A stretch of DNA of 64,000 nucleotides from positions 1-64,000 of the forward strand of contig NZ_VTAV01000001.1 of the NCBI RefSeq assembly GCF_008180195.1. Direction: 5' to 3'. A program made the translations under genes and the position numbers. The notes under the pieces were generated by a model. It was given only the letters and a program-made list of their open reading frames with translations, made no database searches and was not told where the DNA came from. The DNA comes from Sphingobacterium phlebotomi (GTDB taxonomy: Bacteria > Bacteroidota > Bacteroidia > Sphingobacteriales > Sphingobacteriaceae). Positions within the stretch are counted from its first letter, which is position 1. Every line of letters starts with the position of its first letter. This document shows, in pieces, positions 33,553 through 41,321 of this stretch.

Positions 33553-33560
33553 CAAATATA
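33553..33560 (-). promoter_or_regulatory. -7 box of the hybrid kinase gene
   Basis: TATATTTG on the - strand fits TAnnTTTG and would give a leader of about 60 bases before the ATG at 33488. It lies directly after the trhO 3' hairpin in transcription order. Confidence 0.45.
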
Positions 33561-33565
33561 AATAA

Positions 33566-33618
33566 AATGGCAAACAATAAATATTTATTCGTATTTTATT
33601 TACCTATTGTTTGCCATT
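33566..33618 (-). terminator. 14-bp hairpin after trhO
   Basis: AATGGCAAACAATA (33566-33579) is the exact complement of TATTGTTTGCCATT (33605-33618) with a 25-base AT-rich loop. It lies 18 bases after the trhO stop and is followed on the - strand by TTTTATTTATA. It works as a probable transcription end for trhO. Confidence 0.6.
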
Positions 33619-33635
33619 GGCACATTTTTAAAACG

Positions 33636-34637
33636 CTATTGTTGATGATCTAAGAGATCTATTGTCTCCTTTGGTGGAAAGGTTTTATGCTTTCTTTTGC
33701 TGATTTTTTCTTCGTTGACCGGTTGCGGTACTTTTACATAATAGCCTGTACCATCATAAGGCCGCTTACGAGGATGTTCCATGCAAGCTGTCGAGCAGCA
33801 ACCGTCCATTTCCCAGCCACATTCATCACATTGTGTGAAATGCTCATTACATTCGGGATTAGCACAGTTTATCATCTTCGAAGTCACCTTTCCGCAATTT
33901 CTGCAGGTAGAAACAATCGTTGGATTGACCTTATTGACACCTACCGTAACCCGGTTGTCGAACACGTAGCACTGACCGTCGAAATCTTTGCCGTCAACTT
34001 CCTTACCGTATTTGATGATACCTCCATGAAGTTGGTAAACATCTTTAAACCCTTCTTTGAGCAATAGTGCAGAAGCTTTTTCACATTTGATCCCGCCCGT
34101 ACAATAGGTTAGTATCTTCTTGTCTTTATATTGTTCCAGTTTTTTTACCTTTTCCGGAAATTCACGGAAATTCTCTATGTCTAATGTGACAGCATTTTTG
34201 AACCGGCCCACAGCATGTTCGTAATTGGAGCGTACGTCCAAAATCACGACATCTTCCCGGTCCTTCATTTCCATAAAATCTTTTGGCTCTAGATGCTTTC
34301 CCGTTTCCTTATTTGGGTTGATAACTGTTGGGTTGCGTAAGCCAGAATGTACGATTTCGGATTTGTATCGACAGTGCATCTTGATAAAAGAAGGTTCATC
34401 GACGTCATCAACTTTGAAATCTGTTTTGCTGAATCGCTTATCGGCGTGTACAGCCTCCATATAGGTTTGACAAGCCGCCGGTGTTCCAGAAACGGTACCG
34501 TTCAGCCCTTCGTCGGCGACGATGATACGACCTACGAGACCTAGCGATTTACAAAATTCAAGATGTTCGGTAGCAAATTGTTCTGCGTTTTCGATTGGAC
34601 TGTAACAATAGTACAGTAATGTTTGATATTTTGCCAT
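33636..34637 (-). CDS. trhO: tRNA uridine(34) hydroxylase (rhodanese family)
   Basis: A TrhO/YceA-type enzyme that makes 5-hydroxyuridine at tRNA position 34 using molecular oxygen. It has 333 residues: an N-terminal ferredoxin-like part (EGLNGTVSGTPAAC), a rhodanese domain with catalytic Cys179 (LTYCTGGIKCEKASALL), and a C-terminal Cys-rich tail (CRNCGKVTSKMINCANPECNEHF... with at least eight cysteines) typical of this family. The start at 34637 (MAKYQ) is preferred to 34643. A -7 box lies 50 bases upstream at 34692. Confidence 0.93.
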   Translation of the reverse strand: MAKYQTLLYYCYSPIENAEQFATEHLEFCKSLGLVGRIIVADEGLNGTVSGTPAACQTYMEAVHADKRFSKTDFKVDDVDEPSFIKMHCRYKSEIVHSGLRNPTVINPNKETGKHLEPKDFMEMKDREDVVILDVRSNYEHAVGRFKNAVTLDIENFREFPEKVKKLEQYKDKKILTYCTGGIKCEKASALLLKEGFKDVYQLHGGIIKYGKEVDGKDFDGQCYVFDNRVTVGVNKVNPTIVSTCRNCGKVTSKMINCANPECNEHFTQCDECGWEMDGCCSTACMEHPRKRPYDGTGYYVKVPQPVNEEKISKRKHKTFPPKETIDLLDHQQ

Positions 34638-34691
34638 ATTCATTGATACCGCTGCAAACGGCGTTTAATGTTAAAAAATTATTTCTGGCTG

Positions 34692-34699
34692 CAAAAATA
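34692..34699 (-). promoter_or_regulatory. -7 box of trhO
   Basis: TATTTTTG on the - strand fits TAnnTTTG and predicts a leader of about 50 bases for trhO. It sits between the trhO start and the end of the DUF3820 gene. Confidence 0.45.
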
Positions 34700-34711
34700 A
34701 CGAAAACTTTC

Positions 34712-34948
34712 TTATTTCTTTATAAGCGGTTTAAGCAGATACTCTAAACCGTTCAGCTTTATTTCATAGAGAGTTGCCAATTGCATGCCGAGTTTACCTT
34801 TGGGGAACCCTTTTTGATGAAACCAGTTCAAATAAGGTTCAGGCAGATTACATAACAACCAACCTTGGTATTTGCCAAAAGGCATTTTGGTGTTGGCTAG
34901 TTCCACCAGTATTTCGGGATGGAATAGATTATTCTCTTGTTTTGCCAT
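34712..34948 (-). CDS. DUF3820-family small protein
   Basis: A 78-residue protein with the DUF3820 core: MPFGKYQGWLLCNLPEPYLNWFHQKGFPKGKLG, about residues 18-50. The family is often described as a putative regulator or an exonuclease-associated domain; here no function can be assigned. It overlaps the upstream glycosyltransferase by 20 bases on the same strand, so it is translated from the same transcript. Why it rides in a glycosyltransferase operon is unclear. Confidence 0.7.
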   Translation of the reverse strand: MAKQENNLFHPEILVELANTKMPFGKYQGWLLCNLPEPYLNWFHQKGFPKGKLGMQLATLYEIKLNGLEYLLKPLIKK

Positions 34949-35699
34949 GCTTTAATCGGTATAAGATAAGGCGAGCGGCGATAACGCCATGATTGACGAT
35001 ATTGGAGAAAGCGCCATAATGCGTTTTGAAAATCGTGTAGCGTTCTTTCAAGCTCTGTCGATGGCGTTTTTGAGTCGTCCCGCCGACAAGGTATTTAGCC
35101 ACATATTGGTTGACATTTACTATTTTGTTTGCTTTTTTCGCGGAGCGGATTACCCAATCGACATCAGCACTGAGCTCGTATTGTAAATCATAAGGTTCAG
35201 CGATACTCCGTTTCACGTAAATGGCTTGATGGCATATATTCATGCCATAACGGAACGATTTCCAATCAAATCGTTTTGGTGCATGATGACGGCGGTCGCC
35301 GATAATATTGCGTTCCTCGTCGATCAATTTCGTTTCTCCATAATAAATATCTGCATTTTCCGCCGAAGAAAAGACTTTTTCCAGCGTCATGTCTTCATAT
35401 AATTCATCTCCGGAATTGAGGAATAGAACGTAGTCTCCTGTGGCGACGGCAAGCCCCTTATTCATCGCATCGTAAATACCATGATCCTTCTCCGAAATGA
35501 GCTTGGAAATCTCTTCTCTGTATTGGTCTATTACATCGAGTGTGCCGTCAGTAGAATGCCCATCCACAATAATATATTCCAATTCGACGTAGGTTTGTTT
35601 CATGACTGATCGAATGGTGTATTCGATCCCTCGGACATCATTGTAAACAACGGTGATGATGGAAACTTTGGGTAAAAGTTTATTCATGTTTTGCATCAT
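34929..35699 (-). CDS. GT2-family glycosyltransferase
   Basis: A 256-residue cytoplasmic family 2 glycosyltransferase for surface polysaccharide. Motifs: VSIITVVYNDVRGIEYTIRSV, YIIVDGHSTDGTLDV, and the nucleotide-sugar-binding FLNSGDELYEDM (DxD-equivalent near residue 97). The later AMNICHQAIY is typical of acceptor-binding regions. The start codon overlaps the upstream glycosyltransferase stop (ATGA). Alternative starts at 35696 and 35687 exist. It is the second gene of a three-gene - strand operon. Confidence 0.85.
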   Translation of the reverse strand: MMQNMNKLLPKVSIITVVYNDVRGIEYTIRSVMKQTYVELEYIIVDGHSTDGTLDVIDQYREEISKLISEKDHGIYDAMNKGLAVATGDYVLFLNSGDELYEDMTLEKVFSSAENADIYYGETKLIDEERNIIGDRRHHAPKRFDWKSFRYGMNICHQAIYVKRSIAEPYDLQYELSADVDWVIRSAKKANKIVNVNQYVAKYLVGGTTQKRHRQSLKERYTIFKTHYGAFSNIVNHGVIAARLILYRLKHGKTRE

Positions 35700-36604
35700 T
35701 TCCTCCCAAATTTCTTGATTAAAAAACGGATTAAACGTTCAGCGATATTTCCTTTTCTATACGCATAAAAATATTTAATGGCTTCATAGGCCTTTTCGTT
35801 CTCTACAATTTCCTTGGGGAAATACTTTACTTTTTGGGTTGCTAGTTCCACATGATAAACGTTGTCAAGATCCGAATGGGTGCCGGAACCATCCGTTCCG
35901 ATATTTTGTATCATGGATTGTCGCGGGTATAACACCAAACCATGCTGGTTGAAGACCGAAAGATACCAACGGATAGCCCAAGAATTGATCTTTCCGGCTT
36001 TAAATTCTTTAACCTGCTTCCAAAAATTTTCTTTTCCTTCTATGCTAAAACGCCTTATATCCTTCCGCTTGAAATGTTGCGTCAAGGCATTGATATCGGG
36101 ATTGAAATGGTTCCACGCTCTTTTCCAGGTAGCCCATCCCCAACTATTTGCCACCCGGAAAAAGAACGATTTAGGCAAGCGTTTCGGGTGTTCTACCGGA
36201 TACATATAACCGCTGATTTCCATGACCCGTTCCTCATGCTCATAGCGATGAAGGGCATCATTAAAATAAGTTAGGGCGTAGGGAGAGGTCTCCAAGTCAT
36301 CTTCCAGTACGATGGCTTTATCATGTTCGTTGATGATTTTGGTGACGCCATCGATCACGTTTTCGGCAAGCCCCCAGTTCTTCTGGCGCTCGATAATGGT
36401 AATATGCTTAAAATCCCACGGCTCGCGGATAATGGCACGTATCGTATTGACATTTTCCACGGCATCTGCATTTTTCGCTGCGTCCGAAATAATGTATAAT
36501 AAGGAGTCTTTGGCCAATAGATTCTTTTCCAAAGCCTCTAACGTCCGCCGCGTATGCTTAGGACGATTGTATACGAATAGTATGATAGGAGCAAGTGTCT
36601 GCAT
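35696..36604 (-). CDS. Glycosyltransferase of the GNT-I-like family
   Basis: A 302-residue glycosyltransferase. The N-terminus APIILFVYNRPKHTRRTLEALEKN and the acidic motif DKAIVLEDDLETSP (EDD, metal-binding) resemble GNT-I/GT13-like bacterial enzymes. The rest contains WGWATWKRAWNHF, a signature common in this group. No membrane segments are seen. It is the first gene of the operon, and an SD-like GGGAGG lies just before its stop, serving the next gene. The acceptor is unknown; it belongs to the surface-polysaccharide island with the flippase and asparagine synthase-like genes. Confidence 0.8.
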   Translation of the reverse strand: MQTLAPIILFVYNRPKHTRRTLEALEKNLLAKDSLLYIISDAAKNADAVENVNTIRAIIREPWDFKHITIIERQKNWGLAENVIDGVTKIINEHDKAIVLEDDLETSPYALTYFNDALHRYEHEERVMEISGYMYPVEHPKRLPKSFFFRVANSWGWATWKRAWNHFNPDINALTQHFKRKDIRRFSIEGKENFWKQVKEFKAGKINSWAIRWYLSVFNQHGLVLYPRQSMIQNIGTDGSGTHSDLDNVYHVELATQKVKYFPKEIVENEKAYEAIKYFYAYRKGNIAERLIRFLIKKFGRK

Positions 36605-36658
36605 GCGTTACAAAAGAACAAAGAATGATTCAAAAACCGTGCTAATATTTAGTTAACC

Positions 36659-37300
36659 TCAGATTTCCAAGCAATTTTCTTCTTTATAAAATACCACTGT
36701 CTGCTTATCATGGATGGCTCCGATAGCGATTCCGGAAAAAGGAATATATTTAAAACCTAAGCTTTTCATAAAAGAGAAAGCCTCTTTATATTTACAGCGC
36801 TCGGCATCATCTAAAAGAATAACACCTTGTGGCGTCAAGCGTTGAACAGCATTTTTTAAGCACTTTAAACGTTCTCTTCCATCAACAAGGACAATATCGT
36901 AATGCTTCTCTTCCTGTAAAATAACTGTTTCGTATTGCTGATTTTCTAGTGGGACATAACTGATTTCTGCATTGGAAGGAAGGTCTGATTTTATTTTGTT
37001 GTACCACTTTTCATCGTGTTCGATAGAACGGACAAACTGGACCTGCTTTGCAAAAAACAAAGTTGAATTACCAGAACCATATTCAAATAACGATAACTCC
37101 TTGTTTAGCCGACCAGCTAAAAAATCGAGGAAAGAATATGTCAACCAAGGAATGGGTTCGCCATCCGCAGCTATCGCCTGCTTTGTTAAGTAGGCATTTA
37201 GCCATCCCTTTTGTACGAAATATCCTTTTATGGCCAACGACAGCAATCCTCGAAATATTCTAGGTTTTAAAAGGGTGGAATACGAACCTTCTTTTTGCAT
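36659..37300 (-). CDS. SAM-fold methyltransferase-like protein
   Basis: A 213-residue protein with the class I methyltransferase Rossmann pattern: LFEYGSGNSTLFFA (glycine-rich SAM-binding loop), SIEHDEKWYNKI (acidic ribose-binding Glu), and DIVLVDGRERLKCLKNAV. It has FkbM-like or similar topology, with a C-terminal strand pair. The substrate may be a sugar or peptide on the cell surface. The start is taken as the ATG at 37300; an upstream TTG (37309) is less likely because a -7 box at 37307-37314 would leave only 6 bases before the ATG. Confidence 0.7.
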   Translation of the reverse strand: MQKEGSYSTLLKPRIFRGLLSLAIKGYFVQKGWLNAYLTKQAIAADGEPIPWLTYSFLDFLAGRLNKELSLFEYGSGNSTLFFAKQVQFVRSIEHDEKWYNKIKSDLPSNAEISYVPLENQQYETVILQEEKHYDIVLVDGRERLKCLKNAVQRLTPQGVILLDDAERCKYKEAFSFMKSLGFKYIPFSGIAIGAIHDKQTVVFYKEENCLEI

Positions 37301-37306
37301 ATAAAC

Positions 37307-37314
37307 CAAATATA
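37307..37314 (-). promoter_or_regulatory. -7 box at a likely leaderless gene
   Basis: TATATTTG on the - strand ends 6 bases before the ATG at 37300, which predicts a leaderless or nearly leaderless transcript for the methyltransferase-like gene. Confidence 0.45.
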
Positions 37315-37367
37315 ATGAGTTATTCTTGTAATGGTACTATTTTCTCCAATTTCTATAGAAATCTTGC

Positions 37368-37375
37368 TAACTTTG
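37368..37375 (+). promoter_or_regulatory. -7 box of the flippase gene
   Basis: TAACTTTG fits TAnnTTTG and ends 18 bases before the ATG at 37394. A second match, TATCTTTG (37385-37392), is too close to the ATG to serve. Confidence 0.45.
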
Positions 37376-37393
37376 TGACTTCAATATCTTTGC

Positions 37394-38848
37394 ATGAGCG
37401 AGAATATCAAGCAAAATACCCTTAAAGGATTGTTTTGGAATGCTGTCGACCGGTTTGGATACCAATTGGCGATAACATTAGTGGGTATAATCACTGCTCG
37501 TGTGCTACCCGAAGAAGATTTCGGTGTAGTAGCAGTCTTGGTGATCTTTACAAACATCGCCACATCAATTGTGGACAGTGGCCTGGCGACTTCATTAGTG
37601 CGTTCCGTTAAGGTTGATGAAAAAGACTATTCCAGTATGTTTGTTTTTAACCTATTGGTCAGTGTAGCGCTGTATCTTATCCTTTTCTTTGCTGCACCCG
37701 CCATAGAACGTTTTAACCATATTGACAACCTTGCCTTATACGCCCGTGTGCTCTTCTTGCAAATATTGACGCATTCGCTTGGTCTTGTACAGTATGTTAA
37801 GTTATTGCGCCGATTCGCATTCAAGGAAACTGCGCGTATCAATGTCCTGGCCGTTACATTTTCGGGTGTATTGGTGATTTTGTTAGCCTTGTTTAGTTTC
37901 GGAGTTTGGGCATTATTGTTGCAAACCCTTCTTTATTCCTGTTTTCGCACCATTATGCTATGGATATGGGGCGACTGGCGGCTGAACTTTTTCTTTTCAA
38001 GACGCATCCTGCGCAAACATTTGAAATTTTCTTCTTCCTTTATGGTTGGGAGGATATTGAGCAGATCCTTTTCACAGGCATACTATTCCTTTATCGGAAA
38101 GCATTTTACATTACAGGAGACAGGTTATTATTATCAGGCAAACAAATGGGGAGAAACACCCAGTATGCTGATTTCTTCCATTATACAGGGAACGACATTG
38201 ACGACGTTGGCATCGATACAAAACGATTATCCACGTTTTCTGAACGCGTGTCGAAAGTCGATGCAAACGTTGGCCTTTGTACTGTTGCCGGCCGCTTTTT
38301 GTGCTATTGCCATTGCCGAGCCGGCCTTTGTACTGGTATTGACTGATAAATGGTTGCCTTCGGTGCCCTATTTTCAGTTGTTGTGTTTCATCGGTATATT
38401 TTTTTCGCTAATCGATTTAAATACCAATTTTTTAAATGTAAAAGGAAAAGCGCATTACACCCTGTGGTTGGAGCTTACGCAGATAACATTGGCGTTGTTG
38501 GTGTTGTGGCTAACCTATCCGTTTGGTATCCTGAACATCATCTACGGTCAGATGGGCGTACGGCTAGTGTCGTATGGTGTCAACACCTGGGCTAGCAGAA
38601 AAGTATACGGATACGGGCTGTTCAAACAGCTTAAAGATATAGGGCCTTCCTTTGTCATGAGTCTGATCGCTTTTGCTGTGGTGTGGACATTAGCCTATTT
38701 TATAACCGATGTGTCCTATCTGGCTATGTTATTGTTGCAAAGCACTATATTCGTGTCAATTTATCTATTGGGGAGCTATCTATTGGGAAATGTGGTGTGG
38801 TTGGAGCTACTGGAAATAGGAAAGCGCAAGTTATCGAAGTGGAAATGA
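37394..38848 (+). CDS. Polysaccharide flippase (MOP/Wzx family)
   Basis: A 484-residue inner-membrane flippase of the MOP superfamily (Wzx/MurJ-like), expected to move lipid-linked polysaccharide units outward. About 12-14 hydrophobic helices span the whole length, starting with LFWNAVDRFGYQLAITLVGIITARVL, a typical opening. A second conserved feature is LPEEDFGVVAVLVIFTN. It is followed by an asparagine synthase-like gene whose ATG overlaps its stop (ATGA), so the two are one operon. Confidence 0.85.
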   Translation: MSENIKQNTLKGLFWNAVDRFGYQLAITLVGIITARVLPEEDFGVVAVLVIFTNIATSIVDSGLATSLVRSVKVDEKDYSSMFVFNLLVSVALYLILFFAAPAIERFNHIDNLALYARVLFLQILTHSLGLVQYVKLLRRFAFKETARINVLAVTFSGVLVILLALFSFGVWALLLQTLLYSCFRTIMLWIWGDWRLNFFFSRRILRKHLKFSSSFMVGRILSRSFSQAYYSFIGKHFTLQETGYYYQANKWGETPSMLISSIIQGTTLTTLASIQNDYPRFLNACRKSMQTLAFVLLPAAFCAIAIAEPAFVLVLTDKWLPSVPYFQLLCFIGIFFSLIDLNTNFLNVKGKAHYTLWLELTQITLALLVLWLTYPFGILNIIYGQMGVRLVSYGVNTWASRKVYGYGLFKQLKDIGPSFVMSLIAFAVVWTLAYFITDVSYLAMLLLQSTIFVSIYLLGSYLLGNVVWLELLEIGKRKLSKWK

Positions 38849-40212
38849 TGGAAACAATAAAAGGGAATTGGGTAGGATGCGGAACGGTATTCTATCATGA
38901 AAAAACAGGGGCTGTTGGCGCCTCCATAGAAGATGTTATTGACTACGCTAATCTGGAAATAGACTTGAAGGGGCTTGCCGCTTATCTGGATTATGGTTAT
39001 GCGGTTTTTGGACATACACCTGTTAAGTATGTGAAATTCCTACTACCGAATGAGACGTTGCGTGTAGTAAATGGTAAGATTCAGGTAGCGGAACAGGAGG
39101 ACCGTATCGTAGACGAATTGGGGAAGCAGACAAAAGAAGGAGATGTGCTGGGCTTGATGGAAGAGCGGGTGAATACCTGGGCATCATCATTTCAAGAAGA
39201 TATTTTGATTCCGACCAGCGGTGGCTTTGATTCCCGCTTGCTGAATGTGTTATTAAAGGATCGGAAGAGGATTCATGCCTATACTTACGGAACTTCTTAC
39301 AATCAAAATCTGTCGAGAGAGGTTGTCTATGCTAAAGCCCTTTCGGAGAGATTGGGTACACATTGGCAAAGAATAGACCTCGGTAAGTTCAATACTTACA
39401 TGCCGGAATGGTATGCACGATATGGTGTTTCGATAGCCGCATCCGGCACTTACCATATGGAATTCTTTGACCAGATCGCCAACATCGAAAAGCACAAGAA
39501 ACTGCATCTGTTAAGTGGGATTATAGGTGACGCGTGGGCCGGTGCTGTCGCTATCCCAGAAATAAAAACGCTGGAATTATATCGCAAGCTTGGACATACA
39601 CATGGCATGAGTGCGGATGCAACACAGGCAATGGATGTAGGGTATAAAGATGAGTTGGTCGCGCCACTCTTCGAAAAACAAAAGGAATTCTTGGAACTTC
39701 CAGCATACCGCATACTGGCCACGATGCGGACAAAGATGATGATGTTGCAGTTTTTGATTACACTGCCGGCGCATTATGGTTTCGAAGCATATTCTCCTTT
39801 TCTGGATCAGGATATTGCCATAGCGATGTTGAACTTAGCTCCTGAAAGAAGGGCTAACAGACAATGGCAACGGGATTTCTTCAAGAAACATAACTTGTTA
39901 TTTGAAGAGGAGAAGCATCAATATACCTATCAAAACTCCCTCAACTATTACGCCCTTCTTAACCACCCACTGGAACCGTTGAATGTTTCGGTGTTACGGG
40001 AGGTTATTCGTCCGGCTTATTTAGAGTGGATTAATAGCACGTTGGGGCGTATAAATTGGAAGGAACGTGTTTTTCAGACACTCATACATACACCGAAAGT
40101 AAAAGAGGGGCTTAAGCTATTGGGTTTTAAGAATAAATTGATGCAAGCCTATTTTGCCTATATCACGATCAAGCCAATAGAAATGATGTTGTTGAAACGG
40201 AATATGTTATAA
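38845..40212 (+). CDS. Asparagine synthase-like amidotransferase without glutaminase Cys
   Basis: A 455-residue protein with a C-terminal ATP-pyrophosphatase (adenylating) domain. PPi-binding loop LIPTSGGFDSRLLN is at residues 122-135 and AYTYGTSYNQNLSREVVYAKALSERLG follows. The first ~100 residues look like a degenerate glutaminase half: it starts MMETIKGNW instead of a catalytic Cys2, so it should not hydrolyse glutamine. Such proteins in surface-polysaccharide clusters amidate sugar acids. The start at 38845 overlaps the flippase TGA; the longer frame from 38683 runs inside the flippase. Confidence 0.75.
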   Translation: MMETIKGNWVGCGTVFYHEKTGAVGASIEDVIDYANLEIDLKGLAAYLDYGYAVFGHTPVKYVKFLLPNETLRVVNGKIQVAEQEDRIVDELGKQTKEGDVLGLMEERVNTWASSFQEDILIPTSGGFDSRLLNVLLKDRKRIHAYTYGTSYNQNLSREVVYAKALSERLGTHWQRIDLGKFNTYMPEWYARYGVSIAASGTYHMEFFDQIANIEKHKKLHLLSGIIGDAWAGAVAIPEIKTLELYRKLGHTHGMSADATQAMDVGYKDELVAPLFEKQKEFLELPAYRILATMRTKMMMLQFLITLPAHYGFEAYSPFLDQDIAIAMLNLAPERRANRQWQRDFFKKHNLLFEEEKHQYTYQNSLNYYALLNHPLEPLNVSVLREVIRPAYLEWINSTLGRINWKERVFQTLIHTPKVKEGLKLLGFKNKLMQAYFAYITIKPIEMMLLKRNML

Positions 40213-40217
40213 AACTT

Positions 40218-40961
40218 CTATCTCACCTCAATTTGATGTGCAAACTCCCTTAATTTAGGATGTTTGGGATCGAGATCTGTAACAAGATAAGTGACATCTC
40301 GTAGTGGAGCAACACGCATCTTTTGATTAGAATTTAATTTCTCTGCAATACTGAGGATAGCAAGGTTCTTAGAACATTTGATCATTGCCCGTTTAATTTG
40401 GACAACTTCCCAATCTGAATCCGTGATTCCTTCGTCTAGCGACAAACTGTTTGTTCCAAGCAAACAAAGATCCACCCGTAAATCAGAAAGCTCATTGATG
40501 ACCTGTGCCCCCGTCACAATATTCGTGTTTCGGGATAATTTTCCGCCAATAAGAATAACATCAATGTTGTCCTTCTCTGCTAATTCCAGCGCAACGAGTG
40601 GACTGATGGTAAAGAATGTACATTGCAGATCATTGGGGACAGATCGCGCCAATTCAATCATGGTTGTTCCGCCGCCCACTAATACCGTCATGCCGCTTTG
40701 TATGAGTCCGATAGCCTTGTGGGCGATCTCTTTTTTTGATTCCTTTGCATACACGTTTCCCTCCTGAAAAGGGAATTGAAAAGATTTAGATAACGCACCT
40801 CCATATACTTTTAACACCTGCCCGTTCTCGGCCAGTTCGTTCAAGTCGCGTCGTATGGTATCTTCCGACACGTTGAGCTGTACACTTAAATCGGATGATA
40901 ATACCTTGTTGTGTAGGTTTATCTGATGGATAATATAGGCTTGTCTTTCTTCCTTTAACAT
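40218..40961 (-). CDS. DeoR/GlpR-type transcription regulator
   Basis: A 247-residue regulator. N-terminal HTH (about residues 1-55) reads EERQAYIIHQINLHNKVLSSDLSVQLNVSEDTIRRDLNEL, the standard DeoR pattern. The rest is the sugar-phosphate sensor domain (DeoRC) with LVGGGTTMIELARSVPND, VDVILIGGKLSR-like IDVILIGGKLSRNTN, and LGTNSLSLDEGITD. Ligand is probably a phosphorylated sugar. The start at 40961 is chosen because the preceding 14 residues, from 41003, belong to the repeat hairpin A. Confidence 0.88.
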   Translation of the reverse strand: MLKEERQAYIIHQINLHNKVLSSDLSVQLNVSEDTIRRDLNELAENGQVLKVYGGALSKSFQFPFQEGNVYAKESKKEIAHKAIGLIQSGMTVLVGGGTTMIELARSVPNDLQCTFFTISPLVALELAEKDNIDVILIGGKLSRNTNIVTGAQVINELSDLRVDLCLLGTNSLSLDEGITDSDWEVVQIKRAMIKCSKNLAILSIAEKLNSNQKMRVAPLRDVTYLVTDLDPKHPKLREFAHQIEVR

Positions 40962-40975
40962 GATATGAAGTTTAC

Positions 40976-41084
40976 CTTCTTTTTCCCCGCGAAAAAGAAG
41001 CAAAAAGCTCGTCGCTTCAGATATTTGAGATCGTGGATAGTACTAAGAATGAGTTTCTACATACCTCAAACATCTGGATGCGAC
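40976..41084 (+). repeat. Structured repeat copy 2
   Basis: Hairpin A: CTTCTTTTT (40976-40984) with AAAAAGAAG (40992-41000). Linker of 10 bases. Hairpin B (41011-41084): outer arms GTCGC and GCGAC, inner arms CAGATATTTGAG and CTCAAACATCTG, loop with GGATAGTACTAAGAATGAGT. The inner arm differs from copy 1 but stays complementary. A tail with GTTAAGGAAGGGAT and TGCAAT follows (41092-41113). Confidence 0.7.
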
Positions 41085-41092
41085 AATTAAAG

Positions 41093-41132
41093 TTAAGGAA
41101 GGGATCATGCAATTGTATTGTCCCTCCCTTAA
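41093..41132. repeat. 12-bp inverted repeat in the DeoR-asd gap
   Basis: TTAAGGAAGGGA (41093-41104) faces TCCCTCCCTTAA (41121-41132), one mismatch. It links copy 2 and the inverted copy 3 of the structured repeat, forming a nested palindrome. Its left arm is part of the conserved tail of copy 2. Confidence 0.6.
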
Positions 41133-41140
41133 TCCTATAT

Positions 41141-41300
41141 GCCACATGTAAAATTTTGAATATGTAGAAATATAATAAATGTACTATCCCTTCATTCAAA
41201 ATTTTAAAGTGGCGAGTTTATGAATTCGTGTTCATTCTAGTATTCATGAGCTCACTACGTTCGGTTTTTTGCATACTTTTTTTGCGGAAAAAAAAGTATG
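41141..41300 (-). repeat. Structured repeat copy 3 (inverted), with its own hairpin A
   Basis: Read on the - strand, hairpin A is CATACTTTTTTT pairing with AAAAAAAGTATG (41272-41300). Hairpin B is 41141-41213, with arms GCCAC/GTGGC outside, a long TAAAATTTTGAAT/ATTCAAAATTTTA stem, and a loop that repeats GGATAGTAC and TTTCTACATAT. About 58 extra bases separate A from B in this copy. Together with copy 2 it fills the 360-base gap 40962-41321, which has no gene. Confidence 0.6.
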
Positions 41301-41321
41301 AGCCAGTCGCGGCTTGAGCGA

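Noticed and set aside
37385..37392. TATCTTTG, a second promoter-like box before the flippase
   Set aside because: It ends one base before the ATG, too close for use; the box at 37368 is better placed.
37906..38346. 146-residue + frame inside the flippase gene
   Set aside because: Lies fully inside a clear membrane protein in another frame, with no family pattern.
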